Below, in pieces: positions 28,274 through 37,323 of a stretch of 64,000 nt of DNA. The DNA is from Lysobacter sp. cf310 (GTDB lineage Bacteria > Pseudomonadota > Gammaproteobacteria > Xanthomonadales > Xanthomonadaceae). Under the pieces are notes generated by a model that did no database searches, had not been told where the DNA came from, and saw nothing but the letters and a program-made list of their open reading frames with translations. The first letter of the stretch is position 1. Each line of letters opens with the position of its first letter. A program made the position numbers and the translations under genes. The stretch is from positions 540,747 to 604,746 of the forward strand of contig NZ_FOSS01000002.1 of NCBI RefSeq assembly GCF_900114355.1, read 5' to 3'.

Positions 28274-29625
28274 CCGGCCACGCCCAGCGCGCGCAGCATG
28301 CCGCGCGCCTTGGCGCGGGTTTCGTCCAGCTCGCGCTGCGGATCGGAGTCGGCGACGATGCCGGCGCCGGTGCGGAAACGCAGTTCCTGGCCTTCCAGCT
28401 CGGCGCTGCGGATCAGGATGTTGAGGTCGAGGTCGCCGTCGCGGTTGAGCCAGCCCATCGCGCCGGTGTAGACGCCGCGACCGCCGCCTTCGAGCTCGGC
28501 GATGATCTGCATGCAGCGCACCTTGGGACAGCCGGTGATGGTGCCGCCCGGGAACACTGCGCGGATGGTCTCGCCCGGGCTCGCGTCCGCGCGCAGGCGG
28601 CCGCGCACGTTGCTGACGATGTGGTGGACGTGGGCGTAGCTCTCCACCGTCATCAGCTCGTCGACTTCGACGCTGCCTGGCGTGCACACCCGGCCCAGGT
28701 CGTTGCGCTCCAGATCGATCAGCATCACGTGCTCGGCGCGTTCCTTGGGATGCCCGACCAGCTCGCGGATGCGCGCCAGATCGTCGTCGCCGGCCACGCG
28801 CGGGCGGGTGCCGGCGATCGGCCGCGTCTCGACCACGTCGCCGCGCACCGACACCAGGCGCTCGGGCGAGGCGCTGACCACGGCCCAGTCGGGGCCGGCG
28901 AACAGGCCGGCGAACGGCGCCGGGTTGTGCTGGCGCAGGCGCTGGAACAGGGCCGCGGGCGCCAGCGGCGCGTCGAAGCGCGCGCGCCAGCCGCGCGAGA
29001 GATTGACCTGGAACACGTCGCCGGCGAGCAGGTAGTCGAGCACGCGCGCGACGCCGTCGGTGTAGCGCTGCGGCGCGTCTTCTTCGATCGCCTGCGGCGG
29101 CTGCCATTCGGGCAGCGGCGCCAGCGCGACCGCGCGCGCTATGTCGGCGACGATCGCGTCGAGCATGTCCGCGTGGTCGGTCTCGGCCAGCACGATGCAG
29201 TCGCCGCTGGCGCGGTCGCGCAGCAGCGCGGCCGGGCAGCGCAGGGCCAAGGCCACCGGCAGGCCGCCCGGCGCCGCCGGCAGGCGCAGCACCGGCTCGA
29301 CCTGGGCCGCGAGTTCGTAGCCGAACAGCAGCGCCCAGCCGCCGCGGAACGGCCAGCGCGGCTCGTCGCGCGCGACCCGTTGGGCGCGCCAGTCGGCGTC
29401 GAGCGCGGACAGGAAATCGCCGGCGCGCGTGTGCCCGTTCTGGTCGCGCACGGTACCGTCGGGGTCCAGTTGCAGCGACGCGCCGTTAGCGGCCAGCAGC
29501 AAGTCCCAGCGGCCCTGGGCAGTGCCGTCGGCGCTGGATTCCAGCAGCATGGGGTAGCGCTGCGGCGCCAGGCGCTGCAGCGACAACAGATCGACGGTGG
29601 CGGGCAGCGCGCGGGTCAGCAGCAT
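28270..29625 (-). CDS. pabB: Aminodeoxychorismate synthase component I (PabB-like)
   Basis: A 451-residue chorismate-binding enzyme. The N-terminal tryptophan-site-like motif YPMLLES is at 24-30, FQVNLSRG at 205-212, SASPERLVSV at 251-260 and HVMLIDLERNDLGRV near 304, with GTITGCPKVRCMQII and LDLNILIRSAEL near the end. Overlap with pabC and the FQVNLS and LNILIRS forms favour PabB over TrpE. However, residue 271 in RPIAGTRPR is alanine, whereas E. coli PabB has the covalent-intermediate lysine (PIKGT) there; anthranilate synthases have alanine. The amidotransferase partner PabA is not in the window. The chemistry therefore deserves a check. Confidence 0.83.
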   Translation of the reverse strand: MLLTRALPATVDLLSLQRLAPQRYPMLLESSADGTAQGRWDLLLAANGASLQLDPDGTVRDQNGHTRAGDFLSALDADWRAQRVARDEPRWPFRGGWALLFGYELAAQVEPVLRLPAAPGGLPVALALRCPAALLRDRASGDCIVLAETDHADMLDAIVADIARAVALAPLPEWQPPQAIEEDAPQRYTDGVARVLDYLLAGDVFQVNLSRGWRARFDAPLAPAALFQRLRQHNPAPFAGLFAGPDWAVVSASPERLVSVRGDVVETRPIAGTRPRVAGDDDLARIRELVGHPKERAEHVMLIDLERNDLGRVCTPGSVEVDELMTVESYAHVHHIVSNVRGRLRADASPGETIRAVFPGGTITGCPKVRCMQIIAELEGGGRGVYTGAMGWLNRDGDLDLNILIRSAELEGQELRFRTGAGIVADSDPQRELDETRAKARGMLRALGVAG

Positions 29626-29809
29626 GATGGTCGAACCTTATACCGGCGCGTCGTGGACCGGCGAGCGCAACGCGCAAGCGCAGCGGCCGCGATCGGCCGC
29701 GCAGTCGCGGGCCTGTCGCGGCCCGCGCGGGAACATCCGGCGTGCGCGGCGAGCGGACCGGTGCCGAGGCGACCGGTCCGGGCCGCAACGCCTGCCGTCG
29801 GCGCGCGGA

Positions 29810-31048
29810 TCAGATCCGCTTGAACACCAGGGTGCCGTTGGTGCCGCCGAAGCCGAAGCCGTTGGAGACGGTGACGTCGACCTTCTTCTCGCGCGCCACG
29901 TTGGGCACGTAGTCCAGGTCGCAACCCTCGCCCGGCTGGTCCAGGTTGATGGTCGGCGGGATGATGCCGTGGTGCAGCGCCAGCACCGAGTAGATCGCCT
30001 CGGCGCCGCCGGCTGCGCCCAGCAGGTGGCCGGTCATCGACTTGGTCGAGCTGACCATGGTCTTGTAGGCGTGGTCGCCGAGCGCGCGCTTGATCGCCAG
30101 GGTTTCGGCCAGATCGCCCAGCGGGGTCGAGGTGCCGTGGGCGTTGAGGTAGGCCACGTCCTCGGGATTGATCTTGGCGTCCTTGAACGCGGCCGCCATG
30201 CAGCGCGCCGGACCTTCGCCGTTCTCGCTGGGCGCAGTCATATGGAAGGCGTCGGAACTGGCGCCGAAACCGGCCAGCTCGCAGTAGATGCGCGCACCGC
30301 GCGCCTTGGCGCGCTCGTACTCCTCCAGCACCAGGATGCCGGCGCCGTCGCCGAGCACGAAACCGTCGCGGTCCTGGTCCCAGGGGCGCGAAGCGCGGGT
30401 GGGATCGTCGTTGCGCGTGGACATCGCCTTCATCGAGCAGAAACCGCCGACCGAGGTCTGCGAGGCGCCGCGCTCGGCGCCGCCCGCGATCATCACGTCG
30501 GCATCGCCGTACTGGATCATGCGCATCGCCATGCCGATGGAATGGTTGGAGGTGGCGCAGGCCGAGACGGCGGAGAAATTGGGGCCCTTGATGCCGGTCA
30601 GCAGCGAGACCTGGCCGGGCAGCATGTTGATGATGGTGCTGGGCACGTAGAACGGCGAGATCTTGCGCGGGCCGCCCTCGTGGTACTTGATGGTCTGCTC
30701 CTCGATGCCGAGCAGGCCGCCGATGCCCGAGCCGATCAGCGCGCCGATGCGCTCGGCGTTGGACTCGTCCACGACTAGGCCCGCGTCCTCCATCGCCATC
30801 ATCGAAGCGGCCACGCCGTAATGGATGAACTCGTCCATCTTCTTGGCGTCCTTCGGACCGACCCACTTGCCGATGTCGAAGCCACGGACTTCGCCGGCGA
30901 TGCGGGTGGTGAAGTTGGACGCGTCGAACCAGGTGATCGGACCGATGCCGGAGCGGCCGTTGACGATGCCGTCCCAGTTGCTGGCCAGATCGTTGCCGAG
31001 CGGGGAAACGATGCCGAGGCCGGTGATCACTACGCGACGGTTGGACAT
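29810..31048 (-). CDS. fabF: 3-oxoacyl-ACP synthase II (FabF)
   Basis: A 412-residue elongating condensing enzyme. The active-site triad is Cys in SACATSNHSIG, His in NAHGTSTPLGD and His in SMTGHLLGAAGG. C-terminal NGFGFGGTNGTLVFKR is typical. It extends acyl-ACP with malonyl-ACP and tunes unsaturated fatty acid content. The ATG at 31048 begins MSNRRVVITGLG, the family start. It is separated from acpP by a terminator-like hairpin and from pabB by 184 bp in which I see nothing else. Confidence 0.96.
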   Translation of the reverse strand: MSNRRVVITGLGIVSPLGNDLASNWDGIVNGRSGIGPITWFDASNFTTRIAGEVRGFDIGKWVGPKDAKKMDEFIHYGVAASMMAMEDAGLVVDESNAERIGALIGSGIGGLLGIEEQTIKYHEGGPRKISPFYVPSTIINMLPGQVSLLTGIKGPNFSAVSACATSNHSIGMAMRMIQYGDADVMIAGGAERGASQTSVGGFCSMKAMSTRNDDPTRASRPWDQDRDGFVLGDGAGILVLEEYERAKARGARIYCELAGFGASSDAFHMTAPSENGEGPARCMAAAFKDAKINPEDVAYLNAHGTSTPLGDLAETLAIKRALGDHAYKTMVSSTKSMTGHLLGAAGGAEAIYSVLALHHGIIPPTINLDQPGEGCDLDYVPNVAREKKVDVTVSNGFGFGGTNGTLVFKRI

Positions 31049-31120
31049 GGAGCACTCCGTACTGTTGACGCGATTGTTGACGCGGGTTGCTGACGCTACG
31101 CCGGCGTATCCACCGGCCCT

Positions 31121-31148
31121 AAAAACGCGGGGCCGCAATGCGGCCCCG
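31121..31148 (-). terminator. Terminator-like hairpin after acpP
   Basis: On the minus strand a 9-bp CGGGGCCGC stem (31128-31136 and 31140-31148) with a 3-base loop is followed by G, C/G and five T (plus A run 31121-31125). Placed between acpP and fabF, it could give acpP a higher transcript level than the downstream genes. Confidence 0.75.
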
Positions 31149-31210
31149 GTATGGTTTTGCCGGCGACGCCGGCGGTCCGCTCGCGCTGGCCGCCGCGCCG
31201 CCCGCGTCGA

Positions 31211-31450
31211 TTACGACTTGACGTGCGCCTTGACGTAATCGATCGCCTGCTGCACCGAGGTGATCTTCTCGGCCTCTTCGTCCGGGATCTCGCACTCGAA
31301 TTCTTCTTCGAGCGCCATCACCAGCTCGACGGTGTCGAGCGAATCAGCGCCGAGGTCGTCGACGAACGAAGCGTTGTTGGTGACTTCTTCTTCCTTAACG
31401 CCAAGCTGTTCGACCACGATCTTCTTGACGCGTTCTTCGATGCTGCTCAT
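31211..31450 (-). CDS. acpP: Acyl carrier protein
   Basis: A 79-residue acidic carrier. The phosphopantetheine serine is in [15 protein letters not shown] (about residue 37). It shuttles all acyl chains of fatty acid synthesis. The strong Shine-Dalgarno GGGAGGAG precedes the ATG, in keeping with its high expression. It lies between fabG and fabF as in E. coli. Confidence 0.97.
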   Translation of the reverse strand: MSSIEERVKKIVVEQLGVKEEEVTNNASFVDDLGADSLDTVELVMALEEEFECEIPDEEAEKITSVQQAIDYVKAHVKS

Positions 31451-31567
31451 GAGTTTGTGCTCCTCCCGTGAGGGGTTTTCGATGGAATAGTCTAATGGAA
31501 TCGAGGGCGTTCGCGAGCATGCGCGAAACCCCTTTTGGTTCAATCGTTTACGCTTCGCAACGACGGC

Positions 31568-32314
31568 TCATGGCATGTACATGCCGCCGTTGACGTGCAG
31601 GGTCTCGCCGGTGATGTAGGCCGCCGAGGGGCCGGCCAGGAACGCCACCGCGCGGGCGATGTCGGCCGGTTCGCCGAAACGGCCCAGCGCGATCTGGCCG
31701 AGCATCGCGTTTTTCGCGTCCTCGGGCAGCGAGCGGGTCATGTCGGTGTCGATGAAGCCGGGGGCGACCACGTTGACGGTGATGCCGCGGCTGCCGATCT
31801 CGCGCGCCATCGATTTGCTGAAGGCGATGATGCCGGCCTTGGCCGCGGCGTAGTTGGCCTGGCCGGCGTTGCCGGTCACGCCGATCACCGAGGCGATATT
31901 GATGATGCGGCCCTTGCGCGCCTTCATCATCGCGCGCATCACCGCCTTGCTGGTGCGGAACACGCTGGTCAGGTTGGTGTCGAGGATGGCCTGCCAGTCC
32001 TCGTCCTTCATGCGCATCAGCAGGTTGTCGCGGGTGATGCCGGCGTTGTTGACCAGGATCGAGATCGCGCCGATGTCCTTGCCGATCGCCTCGATCAGCG
32101 CCTCGATCGAAGCCGGATCGGCCACGTCCAGGGTGCGGCCGTGGCCGCCGTGCGCGGCCAGGCGCTCGCCGATCGCGGCGGCGCCGGCGTCGCTGGTGGC
32201 GGTGCCGATCACGGTCGCGCCCTGCGCGGCCAGTTCGTCGGCGATCGCCGCGCCGATGCCGCGGCTGGCGCCGGTGACCAGGGCGATTTCGCCCGCGAGG
32301 GGTCCAGTGCTCAT
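31568..32314 (-). CDS. fabG: 3-oxoacyl-ACP reductase FabG
   Basis: A 248-residue SDR enzyme. The NADP-binding loop is [12 protein letters not shown] (14-25), followed by NNAGITRDN (around 89) and the catalytic YAAAKAG (around 154). The last residues, [10 protein letters not shown], are typical of FabG. It reduces 3-ketoacyl-ACP. It lies between fabD and acpP. Confidence 0.95.
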   Translation of the reverse strand: MSTGPLAGEIALVTGASRGIGAAIADELAAQGATVIGTATSDAGAAAIGERLAAHGGHGRTLDVADPASIEALIEAIGKDIGAISILVNNAGITRDNLLMRMKDEDWQAILDTNLTSVFRTSKAVMRAMMKARKGRIINIASVIGVTGNAGQANYAAAKAGIIAFSKSMAREIGSRGITVNVVAPGFIDTDMTRSLPEDAKNAMLGQIALGRFGEPADIARAVAFLAGPSAAYITGETLHVNGGMYMP

Positions 32315-32422
32315 GTAATGCTCCGTTTCTTTCTATTCGGTGCGGCGACGGTTCGGTGCGGCGTCGGCGCGATCATCGCCCGAAACGGGCGGAGCGCGCA
32401 GCCGGCCCGACCAGGATAGGGT

Positions 32423-33370
32423 TCAGGCCTGCGACCAGTCCGCCAAGGCGGCCTCGAAATCGCCGACCGTGCCCAGCGGACGGGCGTCCAGCGCCTTGTC
32501 GATGCGCTTGACCAGGCCGCTGAGGACCTTGCCGGGGCCGCATTCGGCCACCCGCGTCGCGCCGCGCGCGGCCAGGGCCTGCACGCAGCCGGTCCACTGC
32601 ACCGGCAGATAGAGCTGGCGCACCAGCGCGTCGCGGATCGCGTCGACGTCGGCATGCGCCTGGGCGTCGACGTTCTGCACCACCGGCAGCGCCGGCAGGC
32701 GCCAGCTCAGGCCGGCCATGGCCTCGCCCAGGCGATTGGCGGCGTCGCGCATCAGCGGGGTGTGCGAGGGCACGCTCACGGCCAGCTTGACCGCCTTGCG
32801 CACGCCGCGTTCGGCCAGCAGGGTCAGCGCGGCGTCGACCGCGGCGGCGTGGCCGCCGATCACGATCTGGCCGGGGGAGTTGTAGTTCGCCGGCACCACC
32901 ACTTCCTTGCCGGACACCGCGGCGCAGACTTCCTGCACCAGCGCGTCCTCGGCGCCGAGCACGGCGGCCATGGCGCCGGTGCCCGCGGGCGCGGCGTCCT
33001 GCATGAACTGGCCGCGCAGGCGCACCAGATGGGCAGCGTCCTTCAGCGACAGCGCGCCGGCGGCGACCAGCGCGGTGTATTCGCCCAGGCTGTGGCCGGA
33101 CAGCAGCGCGGGCTGCGCGCCGCCCTGGGCCTGCCACAGGCGCCACACTGCCACGCCCGCGGCGAGCAGCGCCGGCTGGGTGTATTCGGTGCGATTGAGC
33201 ATTTCTTCCGGGCCGCCCTGGCTCAGCGCCCACAGGTCGGTCGCGGCGCCGTCGCTGGCCTCGGCGAAGGTTTCGCGGATCAGCGGATGCAGCTCGGACA
33301 GCTCGGCGAGCATGCCCAGCGATTGCGAGCCCTGTCCGGGAAACACCAAGGCGAGGGAGTCGTGGCTCAT
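32423..33370 (-). CDS. fabD: Malonyl-CoA:ACP transacylase FabD
   Basis: A 315-residue acyltransferase. The N-terminal oxyanion motif is LVFPGQGSQSLGM (8-20), the nucleophile serine is in SGHSLGEYTALV (about 92), and the catalytic His is in VPSHTPLMRDAA (about 202). It loads malonate on ACP. It lies between fabH and fabG. Confidence 0.96.
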   Translation of the reverse strand: MSHDSLALVFPGQGSQSLGMLAELSELHPLIRETFAEASDGAATDLWALSQGGPEEMLNRTEYTQPALLAAGVAVWRLWQAQGGAQPALLSGHSLGEYTALVAAGALSLKDAAHLVRLRGQFMQDAAPAGTGAMAAVLGAEDALVQEVCAAVSGKEVVVPANYNSPGQIVIGGHAAAVDAALTLLAERGVRKAVKLAVSVPSHTPLMRDAANRLGEAMAGLSWRLPALPVVQNVDAQAHADVDAIRDALVRQLYLPVQWTGCVQALAARGATRVAECGPGKVLSGLVKRIDKALDARPLGTVGDFEAALADWSQA

Positions 33371-33501
33371 CGAGTCGTGGCGCGAACGCCGGTCCAGTTC
33401 GAGTAAGGACCGGCATGATACGAGGCAAACCGCGTCATCGTCTGTACCCGCGCGTATCGTGACGCATTGCGACAGTTTCCAAAGACGCGAATTCGGGCGC
33501 G

Positions 33502-33532
33502 AAAACGAACGCGCCCGGCAAGCCGGGCGCGT
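33502..33532 (-). terminator. Terminator-like hairpin after fabH
   Basis: An 11-bp ACGCGCCCGGC stem (33509-33519, 33522-33532) with a 2-base centre is followed on the minus strand by TTCGTTTT. It lies between fabH and fabD and may partly terminate or attenuate. Confidence 0.6.
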
Positions 33533-33559
33533 CGGATGAAGCGGCGAAAACCGAGGCTA

Positions 33560-34555
33560 TCAGTAGCGCAGCAGCGCCGAGCCCCAGGTGAAACCGCCGC
33601 CGAAGGCCTCCAGCAGCACCAGTTGGCCGCGCTGCACGCGGCCGTCGCGCACCGCTTCGTCCAGCGCCAGCGGCACCGAACCCGAGGAGGTGTTGCCGTG
33701 CTTGTCGACGGTGACCACCACACGCTCCATCGGCATGTCCAGGCGCTTGGCCGTGGCTTCGATGATGCGCAGGTTGGCCTGATGCGGAATCAGCCAGTCG
33801 ATGTCGTGACGATCCAGGCCGTTGGCCTCCAGGGTCTCCTCGACCACCGAATCCAGCGCCTTGACCGCGTGCTTGAAGACCTCGTTGCCGGTCATCATCA
33901 CCTTCACGCCGGCGTTGTGCTCTTCCGGCTTGAAGCCGACCGAGACGCCGACCGGGTTCCACAGCAACTCCTTCTTGCCGCCGTCGGCGTGCATGTGAGT
34001 GCTGAGGATGCCGGTTTCGCTGTCGGCCTTGAGCACGACCGCGCCGGCGCCGTCGCCGAACAGCACGCAGGTGCCGCGGTCGCTCCAGTCGATCATGCGG
34101 GTCAGGGTTTCCGAGCCCACCACCAGCACGGTCTTGGCCGCGCCGGATTGGATGAACTTGTCGGCCACCGTCAACGCATAGACGAAGCCCGAGCAGGCGG
34201 CGTTGACGTCGAACGCGGGGCAGCCGTTGGCGCCCAGGCGGTGCTGCAGCAGGCAGGCGGTGGACGGGAAAATCAGGTCGGGCGTGGTCGTGCCGAGCAC
34301 GATCAGGTCCAGGTCCTGCGCGGCGACGCCGGCGGCTTCGAGCGCGCGCACCGAAGCGTGATAGGCCAGATCGCAGGTGGTTTCGCCTTCGGCGGCGATG
34401 TGGCGCTCGCGGATGCCGGTACGGGCCGCGATCCACTCGTCGCTGGTGTCGACCATCTTGGCGAGGTCGTCGTTGGTCAGGATCTTTTCCGGCAGATAGC
34501 TGCCGGTGCCCGCGACACGCGAATAGATCCGGTCTTGCTTGCGCTGCTCAGTCAT
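33560..34555 (-). CDS. fabH: 3-oxoacyl-ACP synthase III (FabH)
   Basis: A 331-residue initiating condensing enzyme. The catalytic Cys is in [11 protein letters not shown] (about 120), His in [12 protein letters not shown], and Asn in [12 protein letters not shown]. It condenses acetyl- or branched acyl-CoA with malonyl-ACP, which sets the branched-chain pattern typical of the family. ATG 34555 is chosen over the upstream GTGs because GGAG lies six bases before it. In E. coli plsX precedes fabH; here rpmF does, with no plsX in the window. Confidence 0.96.
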   Translation of the reverse strand: MTEQRKQDRIYSRVAGTGSYLPEKILTNDDLAKMVDTSDEWIAARTGIRERHIAAEGETTCDLAYHASVRALEAAGVAAQDLDLIVLGTTTPDLIFPSTACLLQHRLGANGCPAFDVNAACSGFVYALTVADKFIQSGAAKTVLVVGSETLTRMIDWSDRGTCVLFGDGAGAVVLKADSETGILSTHMHADGGKKELLWNPVGVSVGFKPEEHNAGVKVMMTGNEVFKHAVKALDSVVEETLEANGLDRHDIDWLIPHQANLRIIEATAKRLDMPMERVVVTVDKHGNTSSGSVPLALDEAVRDGRVQRGQLVLLEAFGGGFTWGSALLRY

Positions 34556-34760
34556 CACCACTCCGCTGCGGAACCGTAGCCAGGCCCGATCGGGCCATTC
34601 CGCCAGACGCGCTGGCGGCGGAACCCCGCCGTGGCGGCCGCAGGTCCCGCGTGCTGGGTAAGCACGTGTTGGTTCCGCGCGCTATGACAGCGGCGGCCGG
34701 ATCGGCGACGGCCCCGCGCGCCGCTGTTGCGTGCGCGCGGCGCGACGGGCGAAGCGAAGA

Positions 34761-34955
34761 TTACTCTTCGTCGGCGACCTTGGACTGGGTGTTGATCACC
34801 TTCTTGCCGCGGTAGTAGCCGTCGGCGGTGACGTGGTGGCGGATGTGGGTCTCGCCGGTGGTCGGGTCGGTGGCCAGCTGCTTGCTGGTCAGCGCGTCGT
34901 GGGCGCGGCGCTGGCCGCGGCGGGACGGGGAAACGCGGGACTTCTGGACAGCCAT
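34761..34955 (-). CDS. rpmF: 50S ribosomal protein L32
   Basis: A 64-residue basic ribosomal protein. [20 protein letters not shown] is the family N-terminus and [20 protein letters not shown] the core. No zinc-binding cysteines are present (the C-minus type). The usual yceD-rpmF pair is conserved; the fab genes follow after about 205 bp in which I see hairpins but no gene. Confidence 0.96.
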   Translation of the reverse strand: MAVQKSRVSPSRRGQRRAHDALTSKQLATDPTTGETHIRHHVTADGYYRGKKVINTQSKVADEE

Positions 34956-35043
34956 GGTCTTGCTCCAAGAGAAACTGTGGAAACTGAAACTGTTAGTTAA
35001 GCGGTGATGCCCGGGCGCGTCTTGCGGAGCGCGCCGCGATGAA

Positions 35044-35571
35044 TCAGTTCGATTTGTTCTTCAACGCCGACAACGCCGCGAAGGGATGGGTGCGTTCCTG
35101 TTCGGCCTCGGTGGCCGGCCAGTCCCGCTCCATCGCTTCCGTGCCCGGAGCCATCGGCACCACCGGCACGGCGAGGATGAGTTCGTCCTCGACCAGTTCG
35201 ATGGTCCGCAGCTGGCCGTCTTCCGGCATCAGCAGCGGTTCGTAACCCGGCGGCAGCCCGGCCTCGTCCGCTTCCTCGCGGATCAAGCCCAGGCGCTGCA
35301 CGATCTGCACCGGCAGCAGGAACCGCTCCAGGCTGCGCTGGCACAGCAGCGGCAACGCCGTCTCGATCTTCAACTCGACGTAGGGCACCTGCAGTTCGTC
35401 GTTGGCGAAATCCAACGAGAACGTCACGTCACCCTCGGTATCGAGCAGACTGTCCTGCAGCCGCTTGAACGACGACAACGGCACGCGCCCCTCGACGCCG
35501 CGCCTTGCGGCCACCAGGCGCCAGGCATCGAGTACTTCGGGCACCCGCCCGGCTGGCACGTCCGCTGACAT
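35044..35571 (-). CDS. YceD family protein (DUF177)
   Basis: A 175-residue acidic protein, the partner gene of rpmF in most bacteria and linked to 23S rRNA accumulation. The conserved C-terminal part contains [17 protein letters not shown] followed by a charged [10 protein letters not shown] end. The ATG at 35571 ([15 protein letters not shown]) matches relatives; an in-frame GTG start 39 bases upstream is less likely. First gene of the yceD-rpmF-fab run. Confidence 0.88.
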   Translation of the reverse strand: MSADVPAGRVPEVLDAWRLVAARRGVEGRVPLSSFKRLQDSLLDTEGDVTFSLDFANDELQVPYVELKIETALPLLCQRSLERFLLPVQIVQRLGLIREEADEAGLPPGYEPLLMPEDGQLRTIELVEDELILAVPVVPMAPGTEAMERDWPATEAEQERTHPFAALSALKNKSN

Positions 35572-35697
35572 AAGCCGCGGAATGTTAGAGACCCAACCCC
35601 CTGATGTCAAACCGGAAACCCAGGCCTGGCGGGGATTTGCCGCCGGCCGGGCCCTCGGGTCAGACTTCGGCTTTCCCTGCGTTCAGCCGACTCCGCC

Positions 35698-36060
35698 GTG
35701 ACCACCTCCCTGATCCTGCTTCTGGCCGTGCTCGTGGCCGCCGCGGTCGCGTTCAGCCTGCGCCGCGGTTCCGGCCGCCACCAGCGCGCCGTGCGCGAGC
35801 TGCTGGACGCCGCCGACGCCCTGGAAGCCCGCCTGCGCACGGCCCGGGCCGAAATCGAGGCGGTCGCCGGCGACCAGCCACTGGACCCGGTCGGCGACGC
35901 CATGCGCGAGATGCTGCGCCAGCGCCTGTGGCTGCGCGACCACGGCACCTCGGCCAGTCCCGAGCAACTGGCCGAGGTCCGGGCCTCGATCGACGCCGCG
36001 CGCGCCCGCATCGAGCAGCAGCTGTCGCAGATCGAACGCGCGCGCGCGCCGCTGGCCTGA
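35698..36060 (+). CDS. Small membrane-anchored coiled-coil protein
   Basis: A 120-residue protein that I do not recognise. Residues 4-20 (SLILLLAVLVAAAVAFSL) form one membrane helix. The rest is Ala/Arg/Glu-rich helix (DAADALEARLRTARAEIEAV and LAEVRASIDAARARIEQQLSQIERA), probably a coiled coil in the cytoplasm or periplasm. The start is GTG, with no good Shine-Dalgarno. It lies 11 bp upstream of the maf-like gene, probably co-transcribed, and divergent from yceD. Confidence 0.65.
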   Translation: MTTSLILLLAVLVAAAVAFSLRRGSGRHQRAVRELLDAADALEARLRTARAEIEAVAGDQPLDPVGDAMREMLRQRLWLRDHGTSASPEQLAEVRASIDAARARIEQQLSQIERARAPLA

Positions 36061-36071
36061 ACGCGGCCGCC

Positions 36072-36665
36072 ATGTCCGCCTCCCCGCCCCCGGCGCCGCT
36101 GGTGCTGGCTTCGACCTCGGTCTATCGGCGCGAGCTGCTGCAGCGCCTGCGCCTGGCCTTCGATTGCGAGCGCCCGCGGGTCGACGAGACCCCGCGGCCG
36201 GGCGAATCGCCGCTGGACCTGGCCCAGCGCCTTGCCCGGGCCAAGGCCGAGGAGGTCGCCGCGCGCAGGCCCGGGGCCTGGGTGCTGGGTTCGGACCAGG
36301 TCGCCGAGTTCGACGGCCGCCCGATCGGCAAGCCCGGCGACCGCGCCGGCGCGATCGCCCAACTGGCGTCGATGTCGGGGCGCGAGGTGCGCTTCCTGAC
36401 CGCGCTGAGCCTGGCCCGCGGCGGCCAGGCGACGCAGGGCGCCCTGGATGTCACCGTGGTGCGCTTCCGCACGCTGAGCCGCGCCGAAATCGACCGCTAC
36501 CTAGACGCCGAGCAGCCCTACGACTGCGCCGGCAGCTTCAAGTCCGAGGGCCTGGGCATCGCTTTGTTCGACGCGATCGACAACCGCGACCCCAGCGCCC
36601 TGATCGGCCTGCCGCTGATCGAAACCGCGCGCCTGCTGCGCGCGGCCGGCTACGCCCTGCCCTAG
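36072..36665 (+). CDS. Maf-like nucleotide pyrophosphatase (YceF type)
   Basis: A 197-residue Maf-fold enzyme. N-terminal LVLASTSVYRRELLQRL is the signature; SDQVAEFDGRPIGKPGD carries the catalytic aspartate region. C-terminal AGSFKSEGLGIALFDAI and SALIGLPL are typical. The YceF clade hydrolyses m7GTP, whereas YhdE acts on dTTP and UTP. The position beside rpmF and yceD is also that of E. coli yceF, which supports the assignment. Confidence 0.87.
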   Translation: MSASPPPAPLVLASTSVYRRELLQRLRLAFDCERPRVDETPRPGESPLDLAQRLARAKAEEVAARRPGAWVLGSDQVAEFDGRPIGKPGDRAGAIAQLASMSGREVRFLTALSLARGGQATQGALDVTVVRFRTLSRAEIDRYLDAEQPYDCAGSFKSEGLGIALFDAIDNRDPSALIGLPLIETARLLRAAGYALP

Positions 36666-36758
36666 TCCGGCACCGCTTCGACGCAAACGCAGCCACGCGC
36701 GCCTGACGGGCGAGCGGACCTTGGCTATGCTCGCGGCACTATCAGGGGGAAAACCAGC

Positions 36759-37277
36759 ATGAAGATTCGCACCGCAGCCGTCGCGGGAGTTTTGTTCGTC
36801 TCCGGCATCGCGGTCGGCACCGCCGCGCAGAAGGTCGCAGCGCCGTCCTACCGCGACAAGCCCAAGCCCGATGCCGCCATGGCCCTGCTGCAGACCGCCA
36901 CCGCGCTGGCCGGCAAGGGCAGCTGGGAACGCATCGCGGTCGGCCGCGTCTACTACCTCGGCAGCCACAAGGCCGAAGGCCAGGCCCTGTTCGACCAGGT
37001 GCTGGCGGGCAAGCCCGAGGACACCGATTTCTACCGCATCGCCCGCGTCTACCGCGAAGCCGGCGAGTGGGACAAGGCCAAGGCGATGTTCGATCGCTTC
37101 CTGAGCGTGAACGACGGCGACGAAACCAAGCTCGCCGAGATCGGCGCGTACTACCTGATCCAGGGCGATCGCGCGGGCGCAGAACGTCTGTTCGACCGCT
37201 CGTTCAAGGCCAAGCCCGATCTGTGGGCCACGGTGGCCGCTGCCGGCGGTTATCTGGACGTCGCGCCGCAGGAGTGA
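36759..37277 (+). CDS. Exported tetratricopeptide-like protein
   Basis: A 172-residue protein with a cleavable signal peptide (MKIRTAAVAGVLFVSGIAVGTAAQ). The mature part consists of helix pairs that read as degenerate TPRs (AVGRVYYLGSHKAEGQALFDQVL, YRIARVYREAGEWDKAKAMFDRFL, IGAYYLIQGDRAGAERLFDRSF). TPR proteins are interaction scaffolds; the partner is unknown. AGGGGGAAA upstream of the ATG is a weak Shine-Dalgarno. Confidence 0.75.
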   Translation: MKIRTAAVAGVLFVSGIAVGTAAQKVAAPSYRDKPKPDAAMALLQTATALAGKGSWERIAVGRVYYLGSHKAEGQALFDQVLAGKPEDTDFYRIARVYREAGEWDKAKAMFDRFLSVNDGDETKLAEIGAYYLIQGDRAGAERLFDRSFKAKPDLWATVAAAGGYLDVAPQE

Positions 37278-37323
37278 GCGCACTCGCGTCGACGCGCGCG
37301 CAGCGCGTCGGCGCGGTTCCGGC

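Noticed and set aside
34556..34760. plsX or another gene between rpmF and fabH
   Set aside because: The 205-bp spacer is too short for plsX and has no frame with family features; only GC-rich hairpins are seen.
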